From contig OU862903.1 in NCBI GenBank assembly GCA_917880725.1, positions 7,959,695-8,023,694 on the forward strand: a stretch of DNA of 64,000 bases, in the 5' to 3' direction. The notes beneath the pieces are model-generated. The model was not told the origin of the DNA. It saw only the letters and a list, made by a program, of their open reading frames with translations, and did not search any database. Below, in pieces: positions 44,838 to 55,969 of the stretch. The DNA is from Selenia dentaria. Taxonomy: Eukaryota; Arthropoda; Insecta; Lepidoptera; Geometridae. The number at the start of each line of letters is the position of its first letter. The stretch's first letter is position 1. The translations under genes were made by a program, and so were the position numbers.

Positions 44838-45569
44838 CGACTGGCTGCCGCCTGCCCCACGGGGCCCCACCCCGCGGCCCCGCGCCGCGCTTTTTCTGCT
44901 TTCATGCTAGTTTGCTACTTGCGATGCGCGACGGACAGCGACAGTGAGTGCGATATAAAAAAGCATAAAGCAAATAGCAACAAGTGAGAGCCACGATAGC
45001 ATTTGCTATATGATATATGTAATAAGCACGGTGCTTTATTTTGCTTTATGCTTTATTAACCACCACTATATCTTACCTGTCAAAAGCGCGATATTGAATC
45101 GGAATGGAAAATAGTGATATTATCGCCAAAATCAGTTTTGACGCCACTCGGAAAGCACCACAAATGTAACAAACATTTGATTTTATACCTTGATGCACTT
45201 TCTTATGTCAACGGTAGCGAAACAATAAAATAAACAATAGCGAAAATAACTACAGAAAATTTATCGAAATCGGGGCTCTCCGGAACGGGTCCCTTCCGGG
45301 AATGGGGCCCTAAGGGAGTAACCCAATGAAATCTTTTCTCTGCGCTATTGTTTGTAGTTTCAGTGAGATTTTTGGTTTTTAGGCGATCTTTATCTGGCTT
45401 ATTTCCCACTTGGCGCATTACCAACTCGGTCGAAACTAAAGAAATACGTAAGAAATATCATTATACAACTTTCTTCTCATACCTCTTTTTAGAATGGTAC
45501 GAGCAGCATTGTTTATACGACTGCGACGAAACCCAAAAAAAGGGTTATGCGTTTTACCTCTATTTATGT

Positions 45570-45690
45570 ATGTACTAGGGTTTGGGTCCCGGGACGTCTC
45601 GTGTTTCGAAGTCCCGGGACTTTTCGTAATATTAGTTGTCTCGAGTCCCGGGGCTTTCGGGTCGAGACTCGAGACGAGACAAGATTGTCT
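45570..45690. repeat. Cluster of GTCCCGGGAC/CTCGAG palindromes
   Basis: GTCCCGGGAC twice, GAGTCCCGGGGC once, and GACTCGAGACGAGAC within about 100 bp. GC-rich and palindromic against an AT-rich background. Nature unknown. Confidence 0.5.
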
Positions 45691-45694
45691 AGGC

Positions 45695-46785
45695 CATTAA
45701 AAAATTGCCGTTTTTGGTCAACCTTGCAGTAAATTTCTGAATCAATTTTTTTAATCGTTTAGGGTCATGATCAGTAGATCATAAAATCTCAAAATGCTGA
45801 CAGGTCCGGTTGGAGCTTCAAGCGCCATTTTCAAATAAGTTTTTAGCCGATATAGAGCTCGGAAACTATGTACTAACTGTTATAGAGATTATTATTGTAG
45901 ATAATACAATTTCACATCTTTTATTTCTTGTAAACTTTTTTGTAAAACTTACCGTTTACGTTGTATGACCCATTTAATGAACCGGTATTTCTATCTCGGC
46001 CGATAACTCTTAAAATATTGGATTAATCAATAAAGTACATCTATCACTTTTCAAATATCAGCAGTACGATTCTCTATGAGTTAAAGTTTAAGTTAGTTTA
46101 TTATATATTACATTTTTTCCGATGTCCACACTTTTTGAGTTTTAAGAAGTTTAAGGCGCACTCGTACCCTGATTAAAGAAAAAGCAGAATTTTTAAACAC
46201 TAGGGCCTTTATTAATAAACGTTGCGTAAACCTTTAGGCGTAACTTGCTTTGTCTTGCTTTCACGCGTGACATTTACTGCAAGCGAAAAATTGACAGATA
46301 GATGTCTTAACTACTCCGGGTGTAAGCCAAGTTTATTAATAAGGCCGCTAGTGTAACGAAACAGATCGATAGTATATTATAAAAAAATACAAAGGTTAGA
46401 AAAGGAATAGGAAAAGAGTAATAACTGAATAGAATTCGTAAATATAACTCTTTTTCAGCAGAAAAAAATCCTGAATAGGTCCACAAAAATAAACTTTCAC
46501 GTCTAAACTCTCAAAATTTTCAGCGATAACACTATATTTTTTTAAGTAATACTTAGCCAACGTATAGTACTAAAGTAATAACCAGCAGTTTTTTCAATTG
46601 TGTTAGTATGTATCGAAAAATATAAAGAAAACGTACAAAATTAACGCATTTTCGCGTTACATCGTCCAATCTAACAAGCGATTTTCAACCTTACGTAAAG
46701 CATCGTAAATTATTTTAAAATTGGGGATGGACCGCGTCTTAATGTAGAAATACCAACGCTCGGCGAGTGAAGCAGCAGCCCAAAG
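45695..46785 (+). repeat. Unclassified dispersed repeat, about 0.95 kb, interrupted by a MITE
   Basis: Left part (GTAAACTTTTTTGTAAAACT, TTCAAGCGCCATTTT) recurs at 61470-61770 in the same orientation. Right part (46360-46780) recurs inverted at 55325-55800. I find no coding domain. The MITE at 46204-46347 sits inside it. Confidence 0.75.
46204..46347. mobile_element. TTATTAATAA-ended MITE, copy 2, with empty-site support
   Basis: Ends GGCCTTTATTAATAAAC and inverted CGGCCTTATTAATAAAC with CTAG on both sides. The related repeat at 55.7 kb (inverted) reads straight through the site (GTGTAGTGTAACG) without the element. Confidence 0.88.
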
Positions 46786-46973
46786 GAAAAAATCTGTGAT
46801 TATGAGAATTAACAATGTGATTTTGACCCATGATTAGGATACTAGAATTACTAGATAATAGTAAAGTTTTTAAGAATGACTAGAATTTTTTATTAAGTTA
46901 GATTTATAACTTTATGTTTCAACTTTTTAAAAGGGAATCTGTGTGTGATTAAAGAAAATAAACAAAGCTGTTA

Positions 46974-47300
46974 TAAGAGGATTGCGTAGCTAGTACTTTA
47001 CATGCTAAAAGAGAAAACTCTTTTCTACCTCTTAACATTGTCCGATTTCAGTGATTTTTTTTCATGGAATCATGACATTGTCTACTGTGCCCGTACGTTT
47101 TGATTTTTTCAGTTTTTTTAAGTTCTAAAAAAGGAAATTTATAGTACTTTGAAATACTGAAAAAATCTAAACGTACGGGCATATTAAACAATGACATGAT
47201 TCCATGAAAAAAAATCACTTAAATCGGACAATGTTAAGAGGTAGAAAAGAGTTTTCTCTTTTAGCATGGAAAGTACTAGCTATGCAATCCTCTTAAGATT
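46974..47300. mobile_element. Foldback element, arms about 145 bp
   Basis: AAGAGGATTGCGTAGCTAGT at the left is inverted as ACTAGCTATGCAATCCTCTT at the right. The arms, including GTACGTTTTGATTTTTTCAG, stay nearly complementary to a short centre at about 47120-47155. Non-coding. Confidence 0.88.
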
Positions 47301-47614
47301 GAAATTGACGGTAAAGTTATTAAGATTTGCTTGTCGTAACGTAACGCATCTCGTAACAACGTACAAAAGTCATAAAAAATAATGTGCACACTTAAATAAA
47401 AAAAAAATCCGTCAATGTATGTGTATTAAAAATTACTATTTTACGATATGTGTTTCATAACAAATATGATAGTGAATAACGAGAAAAACTGCTTTAAAGG
47501 TCAAATTACGTGGTTTGTTTGAATTTTTTTTAATGTACTTTAGTGTGTTAAAAAATAAAATAAGTTTTAATTCCGTCAATGTCTTTTTGGAAGCCTTAGA
47601 AATGTCATATGTAT
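47301..47614. other. AT-rich spacer
   Basis: Nothing recognised. Confidence 0.4.
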
Positions 47615-48072
47615 TTTTATATAATCTCATTCGGTAATATTTTAATTATGAAATAAAATACAGACTTTTATTGGCATATTTTATTTACATACTTCTTTGA
47701 GAAAATTAAAAATAGTAGTTTATGCAACTGTCATATAATAGACCCTCTATTTTTTAACAATTGGACAACAAGAAACATTTTTTCAATTATTAAAGTACAA
47801 TGTGTCCCGACCAAGGAGGTTTCAATTCAATTTAAGTACAGAACAGAAGAAGACTTTTCCATTTTGGCGCTATTTCGTACATACGAATTTGAGTAATATT
47901 TTGTTGGATAAAACTTTAGTAGCAAAAATGTCATGAGATTAAATAAAGTAGTGTATGCAACTGCATATAATTAGGTATTAAAACACTCGTGTAATCTTAT
48001 TTTGAAGGCTTGATTTGAAAACTACACTCGTGTTTTAATACCCTCTATTATATGACAGTTGCATAAAATACT
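47615..48072 (+). mobile_element. Non-coding repeat family, second copy
   Basis: Same family and orientation as 8110-8672 without the LINE-tail insertion, but with its own extra segment at about 47710-47780 that repeats the terminal TAGTAGTTTATGCAACTGTC. Confidence 0.75.
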
Positions 48073-48559
48073 AATGTAGTTTTAATTAAATCGCTACTTA
48101 AGAGATAAACTGCTTTAAAAACCTTCATTTTTATTGACATCGTGATATGACAGCACCTTAAGTACTCAGGGCTTCCAACAAGTATGGCTTGGTTATTGTT
48201 CCGCATGGATTTTGAATTTTTCAGGACCAAAACATTTCTAAAAGATATTTTAAAGTAGTTACGCACAACACGCTATACTACACACAGTGTTCACATTCTA
48301 GAAAACAACATTCGTATACACGTATGTAAATAAACAATTTGGTACTCTTGCACAGTAAAAAAACATTAAACATCCGACGTTATACAAAGATGCAAATATT
48401 TTAGCCATTACGACAAGGTTCTCAATATTTATACACCAGACTTCCGTTTCTCAAACGTTCTTAATGTTAATGGGCGCAAACAATCTTTGATACGATAAAT
48501 TTTATGACTCTGTTTAAACTGAAAATACGCGGGGTCTATACTGTTCACAGAACTATGTG

Positions 48560-49345
48560 CTAAATAAATATTCCACAACTATCACACAACGCCATCTAGT
48601 CTCAAGCTAAGCAGAGCTTGTGTTATGGGTACTAGACAACTGATAAACATACTTATATATTTCTAAATACATACATATTATAGATAAGTTATATGATTAT
48701 TAACGGGATATTTACCGTGGTAAGGTTGTGGAATGAGCTCCCGATATTTCGGCGCAGTTACATGCACCATGTTCACGGGAAGACTGAAGAATGTGGGTGG
48801 TTGGTCGAAAAATTATAAAGTTAGGTGCAGACATAACGATCTACCCTCTTTCTTAGTCTTTTGCTACGGTTATCACTGGAACTCGAACTCGATCCTAAGT
48901 CCCGACAAAACACACTCACTGTATCACTGTTTTCTTCGTTATCACTGTTGTCGGGACTTAGGATCGAGTTCGAGTTCCAGTGATAACCGTAGCAAAAGAC
49001 TAAGAAAGAGGGTAGATCGTTATGTCTGCACCTAACTTTTTAACTTTTCGACCAACCACCCGCATTCTTCAGTCTTCCCGTGAACATGGTGCATGTAACT
49101 GCGCCGAAATATCGGGAGCTCATTCTACAACCTTACCACGGTATATATCCCGTTAATAATCATATAACTTTAGAGAACAACCGTGATAGTTTAAAACAGT
49201 GTTTTATTATAGATAAATTACACCCAGACACAGAACAAATGATCGTGATCATTACACAAACGTTTGTCCTGGGCGGGAATCGAACCTACGACCTCCGGCA
49301 TGGCAGTCAGGGTCACTAACCACTAGACCAACAGGCCTGTCGAAC
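48560..49345 (-). mobile_element. tRNA-derived SINE interrupted by a foldback element
   Basis: Reverse complement of the SINE at 51783-52021: tail part at 48560-48690 and head part at about 49207-49345 (GGGAATCGAACC is box B, CACTAACCACTAGACCAACA is box A, both reversed). TTATAGATAA flanks the insertion on both sides. Confidence 0.85.
48688..49167. mobile_element. Foldback element with about 220-bp near-perfect arms
   Basis: Arms 48688-48908 and 48948-49167 differ at only about six positions. The 39-nt loop holds TATCACTGTT twice. Arm text includes GGAGCTCATTC and CGAAATATCGGGAGCTCA, shared with the 56-kb foldback. Open frames through it are products of the repeat. Confidence 0.92.
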
Positions 49346-49379
49346 TATTATATAGTTGGTACTATTGTATAGTTGGACT

Positions 49380-49565
49380 AGCTGCGACCCGCGGCTTTCT
49401 GATGATGATGATGATGATGATGATTGTAAACAGTCCCATGTGCTTCCCTGGGATATAATCTATCTCCTTGCCAAATTTGATTACGATACGTTCAGCCGTT
49501 TAGGCGTGATAAGCAAACAAACATACAGAATGACAGGGTTATATGTACGAAGCGGATTTTAGTGT
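49380..49565 (+). mobile_element. Decayed Lep-type repeat tail with (GAT)n
   Basis: GCTGCGACCCGCGGCTTTC, (GAT)8, then TTTGATTACGATACGTTCAG and AAACAAACATACAGAATGAC, the layout of widely dispersed lepidopteran repeat ends. Similar pieces at 52300-52500 and 58100-58260. Confidence 0.5.
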
Positions 49566-49577
49566 AATACAGAGTGG

Positions 49578-50190
49578 GTCCGGTTGTTAATACCGAATAT
49601 GCAAAAAAACCTTTATAGTAAATAATCCACATCTCATATTCTCTACTTCGCATGATGACTACTTAGACCATGTTAAGTTAAATTTAAGGATATTACAACT
49701 GAGTAAAATACAGAATAAGTACATAAATGTACAGTACATTTAAGTACTTATTCAGGTCCGGTTGTTAATACCTACAATGTAAATAACCTAAGTAGTAAAT
49801 AATACACATCTCATATTCTCTACTTCGCATGATGACTACTTAGACCATGTTAAGTTAAATTTAAGGATATTACAACTGAGTAAAATACAGAATAAGTACA
49901 TAAATGTACAGTACATTTAAGTACTTATTCAGGTCCGGTTGTTAATACCTACAATGTAAATAACCTAAGTAGTAAATAATACACATCTCATATTCTCTAC
50001 TTCGCATGATGACTACCTAGACCATGTTAAGTTAAATTTAAGGACATTACAACTGAGTAAAATACAGAATAAGTACATACTTAAATGTACAGAACATTTA
50101 AGTACTTATTCAGGTCCGGTTGTTAATACCTACAATGTAAATAACCTAAGTAGTAAATAATACACATCTCATATTCTCTACTTCGCATAA
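49578..50190 (+). repeat. 178-bp tandem repeat, about 3.5 units
   Basis: GTCCGGTTGTTAATAC recurs at 49578, 49756, 49933 and 50114. Each unit contains the palindrome ATGTACAGTACAT flanked by AAGTAC...GTACTT. Units are nearly identical. Confidence 0.92.
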
Positions 50191-50807
50191 TGACTACATC
50201 GCATAATGACATAGTAGCAAAATGCCTACCTTTTGAAAATAGGTACAGTTAGATACGAAACTATTAACACACTGGCCACATAAAAACACAAAAGGAAAAT
50301 CTGTCCGGCTGTCAATACCTACTGGCATGTTGAAGTATGCCTGGTAACTATCTAATATATAGAGATATTCTCTATTACATCGATTCAATGGATAATAGTC
50401 TAAAATTTATAATAAATGAAAAGGGAAAACTGGCTCTTCTTTATAATAGCTATCGATATAATTTTGCAAAAAAATAGTAAAAACGGAAGCCTTCGGAGAT
50501 GTGTCAATAAGAATAAATGTTCAGCGACAGTGACTATGGATGGAAATATAGAGAAGGTTATTCATAAAGTTCTCACATTTGTGCATCACATCATGGAGAT
50601 AATGAAATAGCTCTGATGATAAATTCTTGTCGTATGTTGATTCTAAGTACGAATACATTTTATCTGTCCGAGTGGTTTTTGTACTCTACTGTAACTTTGA
50701 AAAAGTAGGCATTTTGCTACTATGTCATTATGCGATGTAGTCATTATTTTCATTTGTTATAAATTTTAGACTATTATCCATTGAAGCGATGTAATAGAGA
50801 ATAGCTC

Positions 50808-51308
50808 TACACGAAATTAGTGCCGTGGTCCGTATTGCGATAATTTTGCTCACAGTGCTATCGTCTACCAAAGCTGGTCCGAGATAAATATCGCGATTTT
50901 GACAGCTAGTGGCACTGTAAGCGTGTTGTTAATTCGGACCAAAGTTGTAGCAATAACGATCCGTTTGCGCGCGAAAAACAAAAATCATAAAAATATCGTG
51001 CATAGTGTGAAGGTTAACTATGTAGTGTGTGGATTAAAAAGAAATAATGGAATGGATGGACCGACTTTTACAACTTTTACATCAAAAAGAAGGGACACCA
51101 GTAAATACATTGTAGAAATAAACAAACACCTGTCACTTTTGACAGAACGCTCACGACGATCATGGTGTAGAGCATGGTTCATGTAATCGTCAATATGGCG
51201 GCAGTTAAGACGTCATCGATGACGTAGCGTGGTCCATCGTAATCACGCTCACGGTGAAAGGGACCGACTTTTATCGCGCTAATATCGATTATAGCCAATT
51301 GGGACCGT
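50808..51308. mobile_element. About 500-bp inverted-repeat insertion
   Basis: Left end CTCTACACGAAATTAG...GTGGTCCG and inverted right end CTACACTACGGTCCCAATT. The interrupted arm sequence is continuous in the left arm at about 50350, which has no insertion. An open frame inside (50899-51186) has no recognised domain. Confidence 0.75.
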
Positions 51309-51782
51309 AGTGTAGATAGTTACCAGGCATACTTCAACATGCCAGTAGGTATTGACAGCCGGACAGATTTTCCTTGTGTTTTATGTGGCGAGTGTATTAA
51401 TAGTTTTGTATCTAACTGTACCTATTTTCATAAAGTAGGCATTTTGCCACTATGTCATTATGCGAAGTAGAGAATGTGAGATGTGGATTATTTACTACTT
51501 AGGTTATTTACATTGTAGGTATTAACAACCGGACCTGAATAAGTACTTAAATGTACTGTACATTTAAGTAATTATTCTGTAATATATAACTGTAGTGTCC
51601 TTAAATTTAACTAAACATGGTCTAAATCGCGGCAATAAGCGATAAGATTGGGCAACACAGTATTAATTAGGTCAAATCAGGTCAGGATGTTACGCAATGG
51701 TTACATAACATGTAGAGTAAACAGAAATTATAATTCTGCTAATTAAATTAGTACTTGCTAACACAGTGTAGGCAGTTCTGAC

Positions 51783-52036
51783 AGGCCTGTTGGTCTAGTG
51801 GTTAGTGACCCTGACTGCTATGCCGGAGGTCGTGGGTTCGATTCCCACCCAGGACAAATGTTTGTGTAATGAGCACGATCATTTGTTCTGTGTCTGGGTG
51901 TAATTTATCTATAATATTTATGTATTTAGAAATATATAAGTATGTTTATCAGTGGTCTAGTACCCATAACACAAGCTCTGCTTAGCTTGGGACTAGATGG
52001 CGTTGTGTGATAGTTGTGGAAAAAACAAAAAAAAAA
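51783..52036 (+). mobile_element. tRNA-derived SINE, full copy
   Basis: Head 51785-51855 is tRNA-like: TGGTCTAGTGGTTAG (box A) and GGTTCGATTCC (box B) with an acceptor-stem-like TCCTG/CAGGA pairing. The body continues GGACAAATGTTTGTGTAATG to TAGATGGCGTTGTGTGATAG and an A-rich tail. Not annotated as a tRNA because the body recurs with it at 48.6-49.3 kb. Confidence 0.88.
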
Positions 52037-52299
52037 GTTCTGGAGGGCAATTCTAGTATTTCACAACGTTCAACAATCTATCCCGCTGCAACTGCAGTTC
52101 GACTCCGGTTGTCGTTCGACAATTACACTAAAGTCATACTACTATTTCTATAGATAAATTGGAACGTAAAGTAATCTTAACTAACTAACACGTTGCAGTT
52201 CCTGGACAAGTATGGTGATTTCTGCGAAATCTATTGTATTATTGGCCAAATATGGCGAATCGCGAGTCAACGGGTATATAGCACTACCATATATTAAAT

Positions 52300-52500
52300 A
52301 CTAGCGACTGCCCGCAACTCGTCCGCGTAGTAGGCTCGACCAACGGCCTCGACATAACCTTCCGTCTTTTCTTGGTTTTTCTTTCATAAGGACCTTCTCC
52401 TGACAATAATTAACACAACAAAAAAATAATTTGCGTGATTGTTCCATCCGTTCTCAAGTTATAGCGTGACCAGGAGAAATAGGGGTTCATTTTTATATAG
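52300..52500 (+). mobile_element. Decayed Lep-type repeat end
   Basis: ACTAGCGACTGCCCGCAACT CGTCCGCG at the left and TTCTCAAGTTATAGCGTGAC at the right. Non-coding. Confidence 0.5.
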
Positions 52501-52649
52501 ATAGGTAAAGATTATATATAATATTTGCACGCCTGCCGCATATTTGCAGACTGAATACATTAACATAATTATTAGTTGACCTTATATAAATTTGTATTCA
52601 AGCAACAAACTATTTGATTTATTGAAAATATAGAAACTCTCTTGTACAT

Positions 52650-53195
52650 TTCATCATCATCATCTCAGCCGTAGGACGTCCACTGCTGAACATATGCTTC
52701 GCCCGTAATTTTCCAAAAGGACCGGTTGAAAGCGGCCTGCATCCAACGTCGTCCTGCAACCTTTATCAGGTCGTCTGTCCACCGTGTCGGTGGACGACCT
52801 ACGCTGCGCTTGCCGGTCCGTGGTCTCCATTCCAGAACCTTCCCAACCCATCGGCCATCTGTTCTGCGTGCTATGTGCCCTGCCCACTGCAACTTTAACT
52901 GGCTAATCTTCTGGGCTATGGTCGGTGCCTTTTGTTCTTCTACGGATCTCCTCATTTCTGATTCGATAACGTAGAGAAACCCAGAGCATAGCCCTCTCCA
53001 TAGCTCGTTGTGCGACTTTGAGCTTATCTATGCGGCCCATAGTAAGAGACCACGTTTCAGTGCCATAAGTCATCACTGGTAACACACATTGGTCGAGGAC
53101 TCTTGTCTTGAGGCACTGAGGTATTTGACGAGACGAGAAGACTTCGCGAAATTTCCGGAACGCTGCCCAGCCGAGTAGCCTTGTACATTTACTTC
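52650..53195 (-). pseudogene. RTE-type LINE, C-terminal 180 residues
   Basis: Minus strand, two frames: LGWAAFRKFREVFSSRQIPQ, CVLPVMTYGTETWSLTM and QRAMERAML, then KLQWAGHIARRTDGRW, RPRTGKRSVGRPPTRWTDDL and GEAYVQQWTS stop. This is the RTE C-terminal region. Ends at a (CAT)n tail near 52655. Frameshift near 52910-52950. 5'-truncated. Confidence 0.88.
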
Positions 53196-53481
53196 TATAT
53201 AAATAAAATAACAATTCTTACATATAAATAAAAACTGTCTGACTTGAACGAAACAAAGCAAAAGGCTGGGGCAAGGTCGCCACTCTTCAGTCTGTGACGA
53301 GCTCGTCCGATTTTGTAACTAGGGTGACCAGGTTTTATTTTATGTTTTTAACAAAACCATTCCTTTATTCAAATATGCAAAAGTCGCACATAGAAAAATG
53401 TTTGTATTATTTTGTGAAGACTAAATGTCTGTACTTTAGTATTATGATATGGTTAGACTTTGTTTTAATTTTTACTATTTA

Positions 53482-54326
53482 GGCTGGAGTTCACCAACTA
53501 GAGCTTAACCATTGATTACCTAATCGCCCCCTTAAACTTAAACAGTTGTTTAAACGTGTCGCGTTTTTTTGGTGTTCACCATCTTTTTAAAGCGAACGTT
53601 TAACTAATTGAGCGTTTTTGGACGAAAGAGTCGTAAATGAATAAATAGTATAATACTACTTTGAAAAGATGGTAGCGTATCTTGTACCATTTAAATTTAC
53701 CCGAGCTACATTCAAATATGGTAAGGTAATATTAATATACCACAAAATGTAATGCGTGACAAGTCAATGGTATGTTCCCAAGTTGTATGTATTTCTAATT
53801 CAGCACCTTTTTTATGGTAATATCAAAGTTCGATTCGAAGTTCCATGTGTTTGTATTGTTGGCGTCAGAGTTTTTTCGTGGTAATTTAAATCTAAAATTC
53901 ATGTGAGTTTTATTGAAGTGATTATGGATGACATTATATTACAACTTTCTTTCAATTAAATCAAGTAATCCCAAGGCACTATGATTGAATAAACGAAATC
54001 TTGTAACGAATGCTTTTACGTCAGTTTCTTCTAAATAAGTGTGTCCACTTTGTAAAATATGGGGTGCCCGTAAAATTCGCTCCATATCTTCAAAGTCATC
54101 GAACACGTTATTTTCTTCAAAGATATAATTCAGAGCATCTGATATTTCCGCGTAAATAAACAATAACCAATGGTTAAACAAGGTCGAAGACATCGTTTAA
54201 CTTAAACAGCCGGTTACGGAACTAAATGAATGGTTACTGCTTGGTGAACAGCAAAATATTGCTAAACGGTCGTTTAAGAATTAAACGTCCGTTTACAGTT
54301 GAAACATGTGTTGGTGAACACGGGCC
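53482..54326 (-). mobile_element. Second PIF/Harbinger element, internally deleted
   Basis: 845 bp with ends GGCTGGAGTTCACCAAC and inverted GGCCCGTGTTCACCAAC, flanked by TTA at 53479-53481 and 54327-54329. Subterminal GTTTAA-rich motifs occur at both ends. Confidence 0.88.
53939..54193 (-). pseudogene. Harbinger transposase N-terminal remnant
   Basis: 84 residues from ATG 54193, ending DVKAFVTRFRLFNHSALGLL DLIERKL. The F-x-x-RFRL...LL-LI pattern is the conserved N-terminal helix region of PIF/Harbinger transposases. The catalytic domain is deleted. Confidence 0.75.
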
Positions 54327-54329
54327 TTA

Positions 54330-55289
54330 CTCTATAAAAAATCCATACTTGTGTATCGACTGGATTTCATTGAATCAAGAATTATTTATATTTTGATAAC
54401 TAAAAACATATCTGTTTTTATTTAATAATCATAATAATAAATAAATATTATACGAGGAGACTGAAATTGGCAGGTCCCGTAGTCTCGTCCATAGCCATCT
54501 ATCTCCCTTACACGTATCAGTTCATATCAATAGCCTTGCCATTTAACCCATTTTTGTAATAGATAATCCATGTCACTGTCATCCCAAATTCTGTTTTTAT
54601 ACACTTTTGTATATTTTATACCAAACAAACATCTAAGTGTTGGCTATAACCTCACTTATGCCTTTGTAAAGGACCGGATAACAATCCGTGAAAAAGTTTA
54701 AATAAAATAATAATAATAATACTAATACTAAATTTATTAAGGTCAAACATAAAGGTTACAAAATAAATGTAAAGGAGCACCTGGTTTCTAAACTAGGCTC
54801 GAGACCCGTACTATAGAACCCAGGACTCTTTCGTCGGAGTAACAGGAAAAATGCCTTAATTAGTTAGTTTATATAAGCAACAATAGGTACCTACATTATA
54901 TAAAAGCTACAAACAAAATATTTCGTGCTTATTATGTAAGTTTTCCTTATTGCCTAATAGTTATAATGTATTTTTCCGTAATGGAGTCGCCAAAGCGGGA
55001 ATGCTAGGGGCGAAGCCCTACGACATTTTATTAGACTGTATAAAGATAAAATGTGATTTCAAATCTAACAATTCAACATTTCGGAACATACGAGGCGCGT
55101 CTTTAATTTTCATAATATGTTCTTCCACTGACGTTTTGACAGCGAGTGTGTGAGCCGCCATCGACGAGCGGTCGGTGCACTGTTGTATGAAATCACATGA
55201 AGTTTTAAGAAACGCCCGTAGATGGCGCAAACACAAAACATGTACTATCTTCTACAGCAGCGAATAGATATATATAACTAATTTACATT
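54330..55289. other. Spacer with LINE-like tail
   Basis: 54700-54850 resembles a LINE 3'UTR in minus orientation ending in (ATT)n. No gene recognised. Confidence 0.4.
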
Positions 55290-55319
55290 AGCCTTTTTTC
55301 TGTGATTTGATTGTTAGCA

Positions 55320-55800
55320 CTTAAGACGCGGTCCAACCCCAATTTTAAAATAATTTACGATGCTTTACGTAAGGTTGAAAATCGCACATTATATTGGACG
55401 ATGTCATGCGAAATAGCATTAATTTTGTACATTTTCTTAATATATTTCGATATATACTAACACAATTGAAAAAACTGCTGGTTACTAATTTAGTACTATA
55501 TCTTGGCTATGTATCACTTAATAAAAAATATAGTGTTATCGCTGTAAATTCTGAGAGTTTGGACGTCAAAGTTTATTTTTATGGACCTATTCAGGATTTT
55601 TTTCTGCAGAGAGCAAGTACTATTTAGGAATTCTGTTCGGTTATTACTCTTTACCTGTTCCTTTTCTAAACTAAGTAATTTTTTCATACAATATTATGGA
55701 TCTGTTTCGTTACACTACACATGTTTAAAGATTATGCTTTTTACTAATATCAGGATACGAGCGCGCCTTAAACCAGCGTTTGATCGTCACCAAGGTTTGG
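55320..55800 (-). repeat. Unclassified dispersed repeat, inverted copy
   Basis: Reverse complement of 46130-46780, without the MITE. Contains AATAATTTACGATGCTTTAC and GGACCTATTCAGGATTTTTT. Confidence 0.75.
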
Positions 55801-55969
55801 TTGAAAATCAGCGCTGCAGTTCTTCAAAATGAGTTTATATAGAATTTACCATTTTAGTCAAGATTGCATCACAACAATGTTCGGACTTGTTTTAATAATA
55901 TTATTATATACATTACGTGCCCTTTATAAAATCGTGTAATATGATTATTTTTTAAGAATCAAGTAACTT

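Larger units (their letters stand above)
41752..45068. mobile_element. hAT-like non-autonomous element (outer of nest)
   Basis: Ends TAGTAGTGTT and inverted TAGTGGTGGTT, flanked by 8-bp duplications TATCTTAC at 41744-41751 and 45069-45076. Without the inner insertion it is about 0.77 kb. Subterminal regions carry many AAGCATAAAGC/GCTTTATGCTTTAT motifs, likely transposase-binding repeats. No coding frame of its own. Confidence 0.85.
41541..45160. mobile_element. Fragment of the 12.3-kb-family element, split by nested hATs
   Basis: 41541-41751 plus 45077-45160 read continuously as the reverse complement of 12460-12790 (shared GTATTCCATGCCGTAAGC, AATCGGAATGGAAAATAG). The intervening 3.3 kb is the two-level hAT insertion. 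Confidence 0.88.
49578..51640. mobile_element. Large foldback structure containing the tandem block
   Basis: 50190-50405 and the last tandem unit reappear inverted at about 50700-50807 plus 51309-51640. The right arm is split by an insertion at about 50808-51308. The right arm has only one tandem unit. Confidence 0.85.

Noticed and set aside
48733..49319. Open frames in the 48.7-49.3 kb hairpin
   Set aside because: They mirror each other across the inverted repeat and end inside a SINE head; no domain.
51785..51855. Functional tRNA gene
   Set aside because: Box A and B and a partial stem are present, but the same head is joined to the same long body at 48.6-49.3 kb, so it is a SINE.
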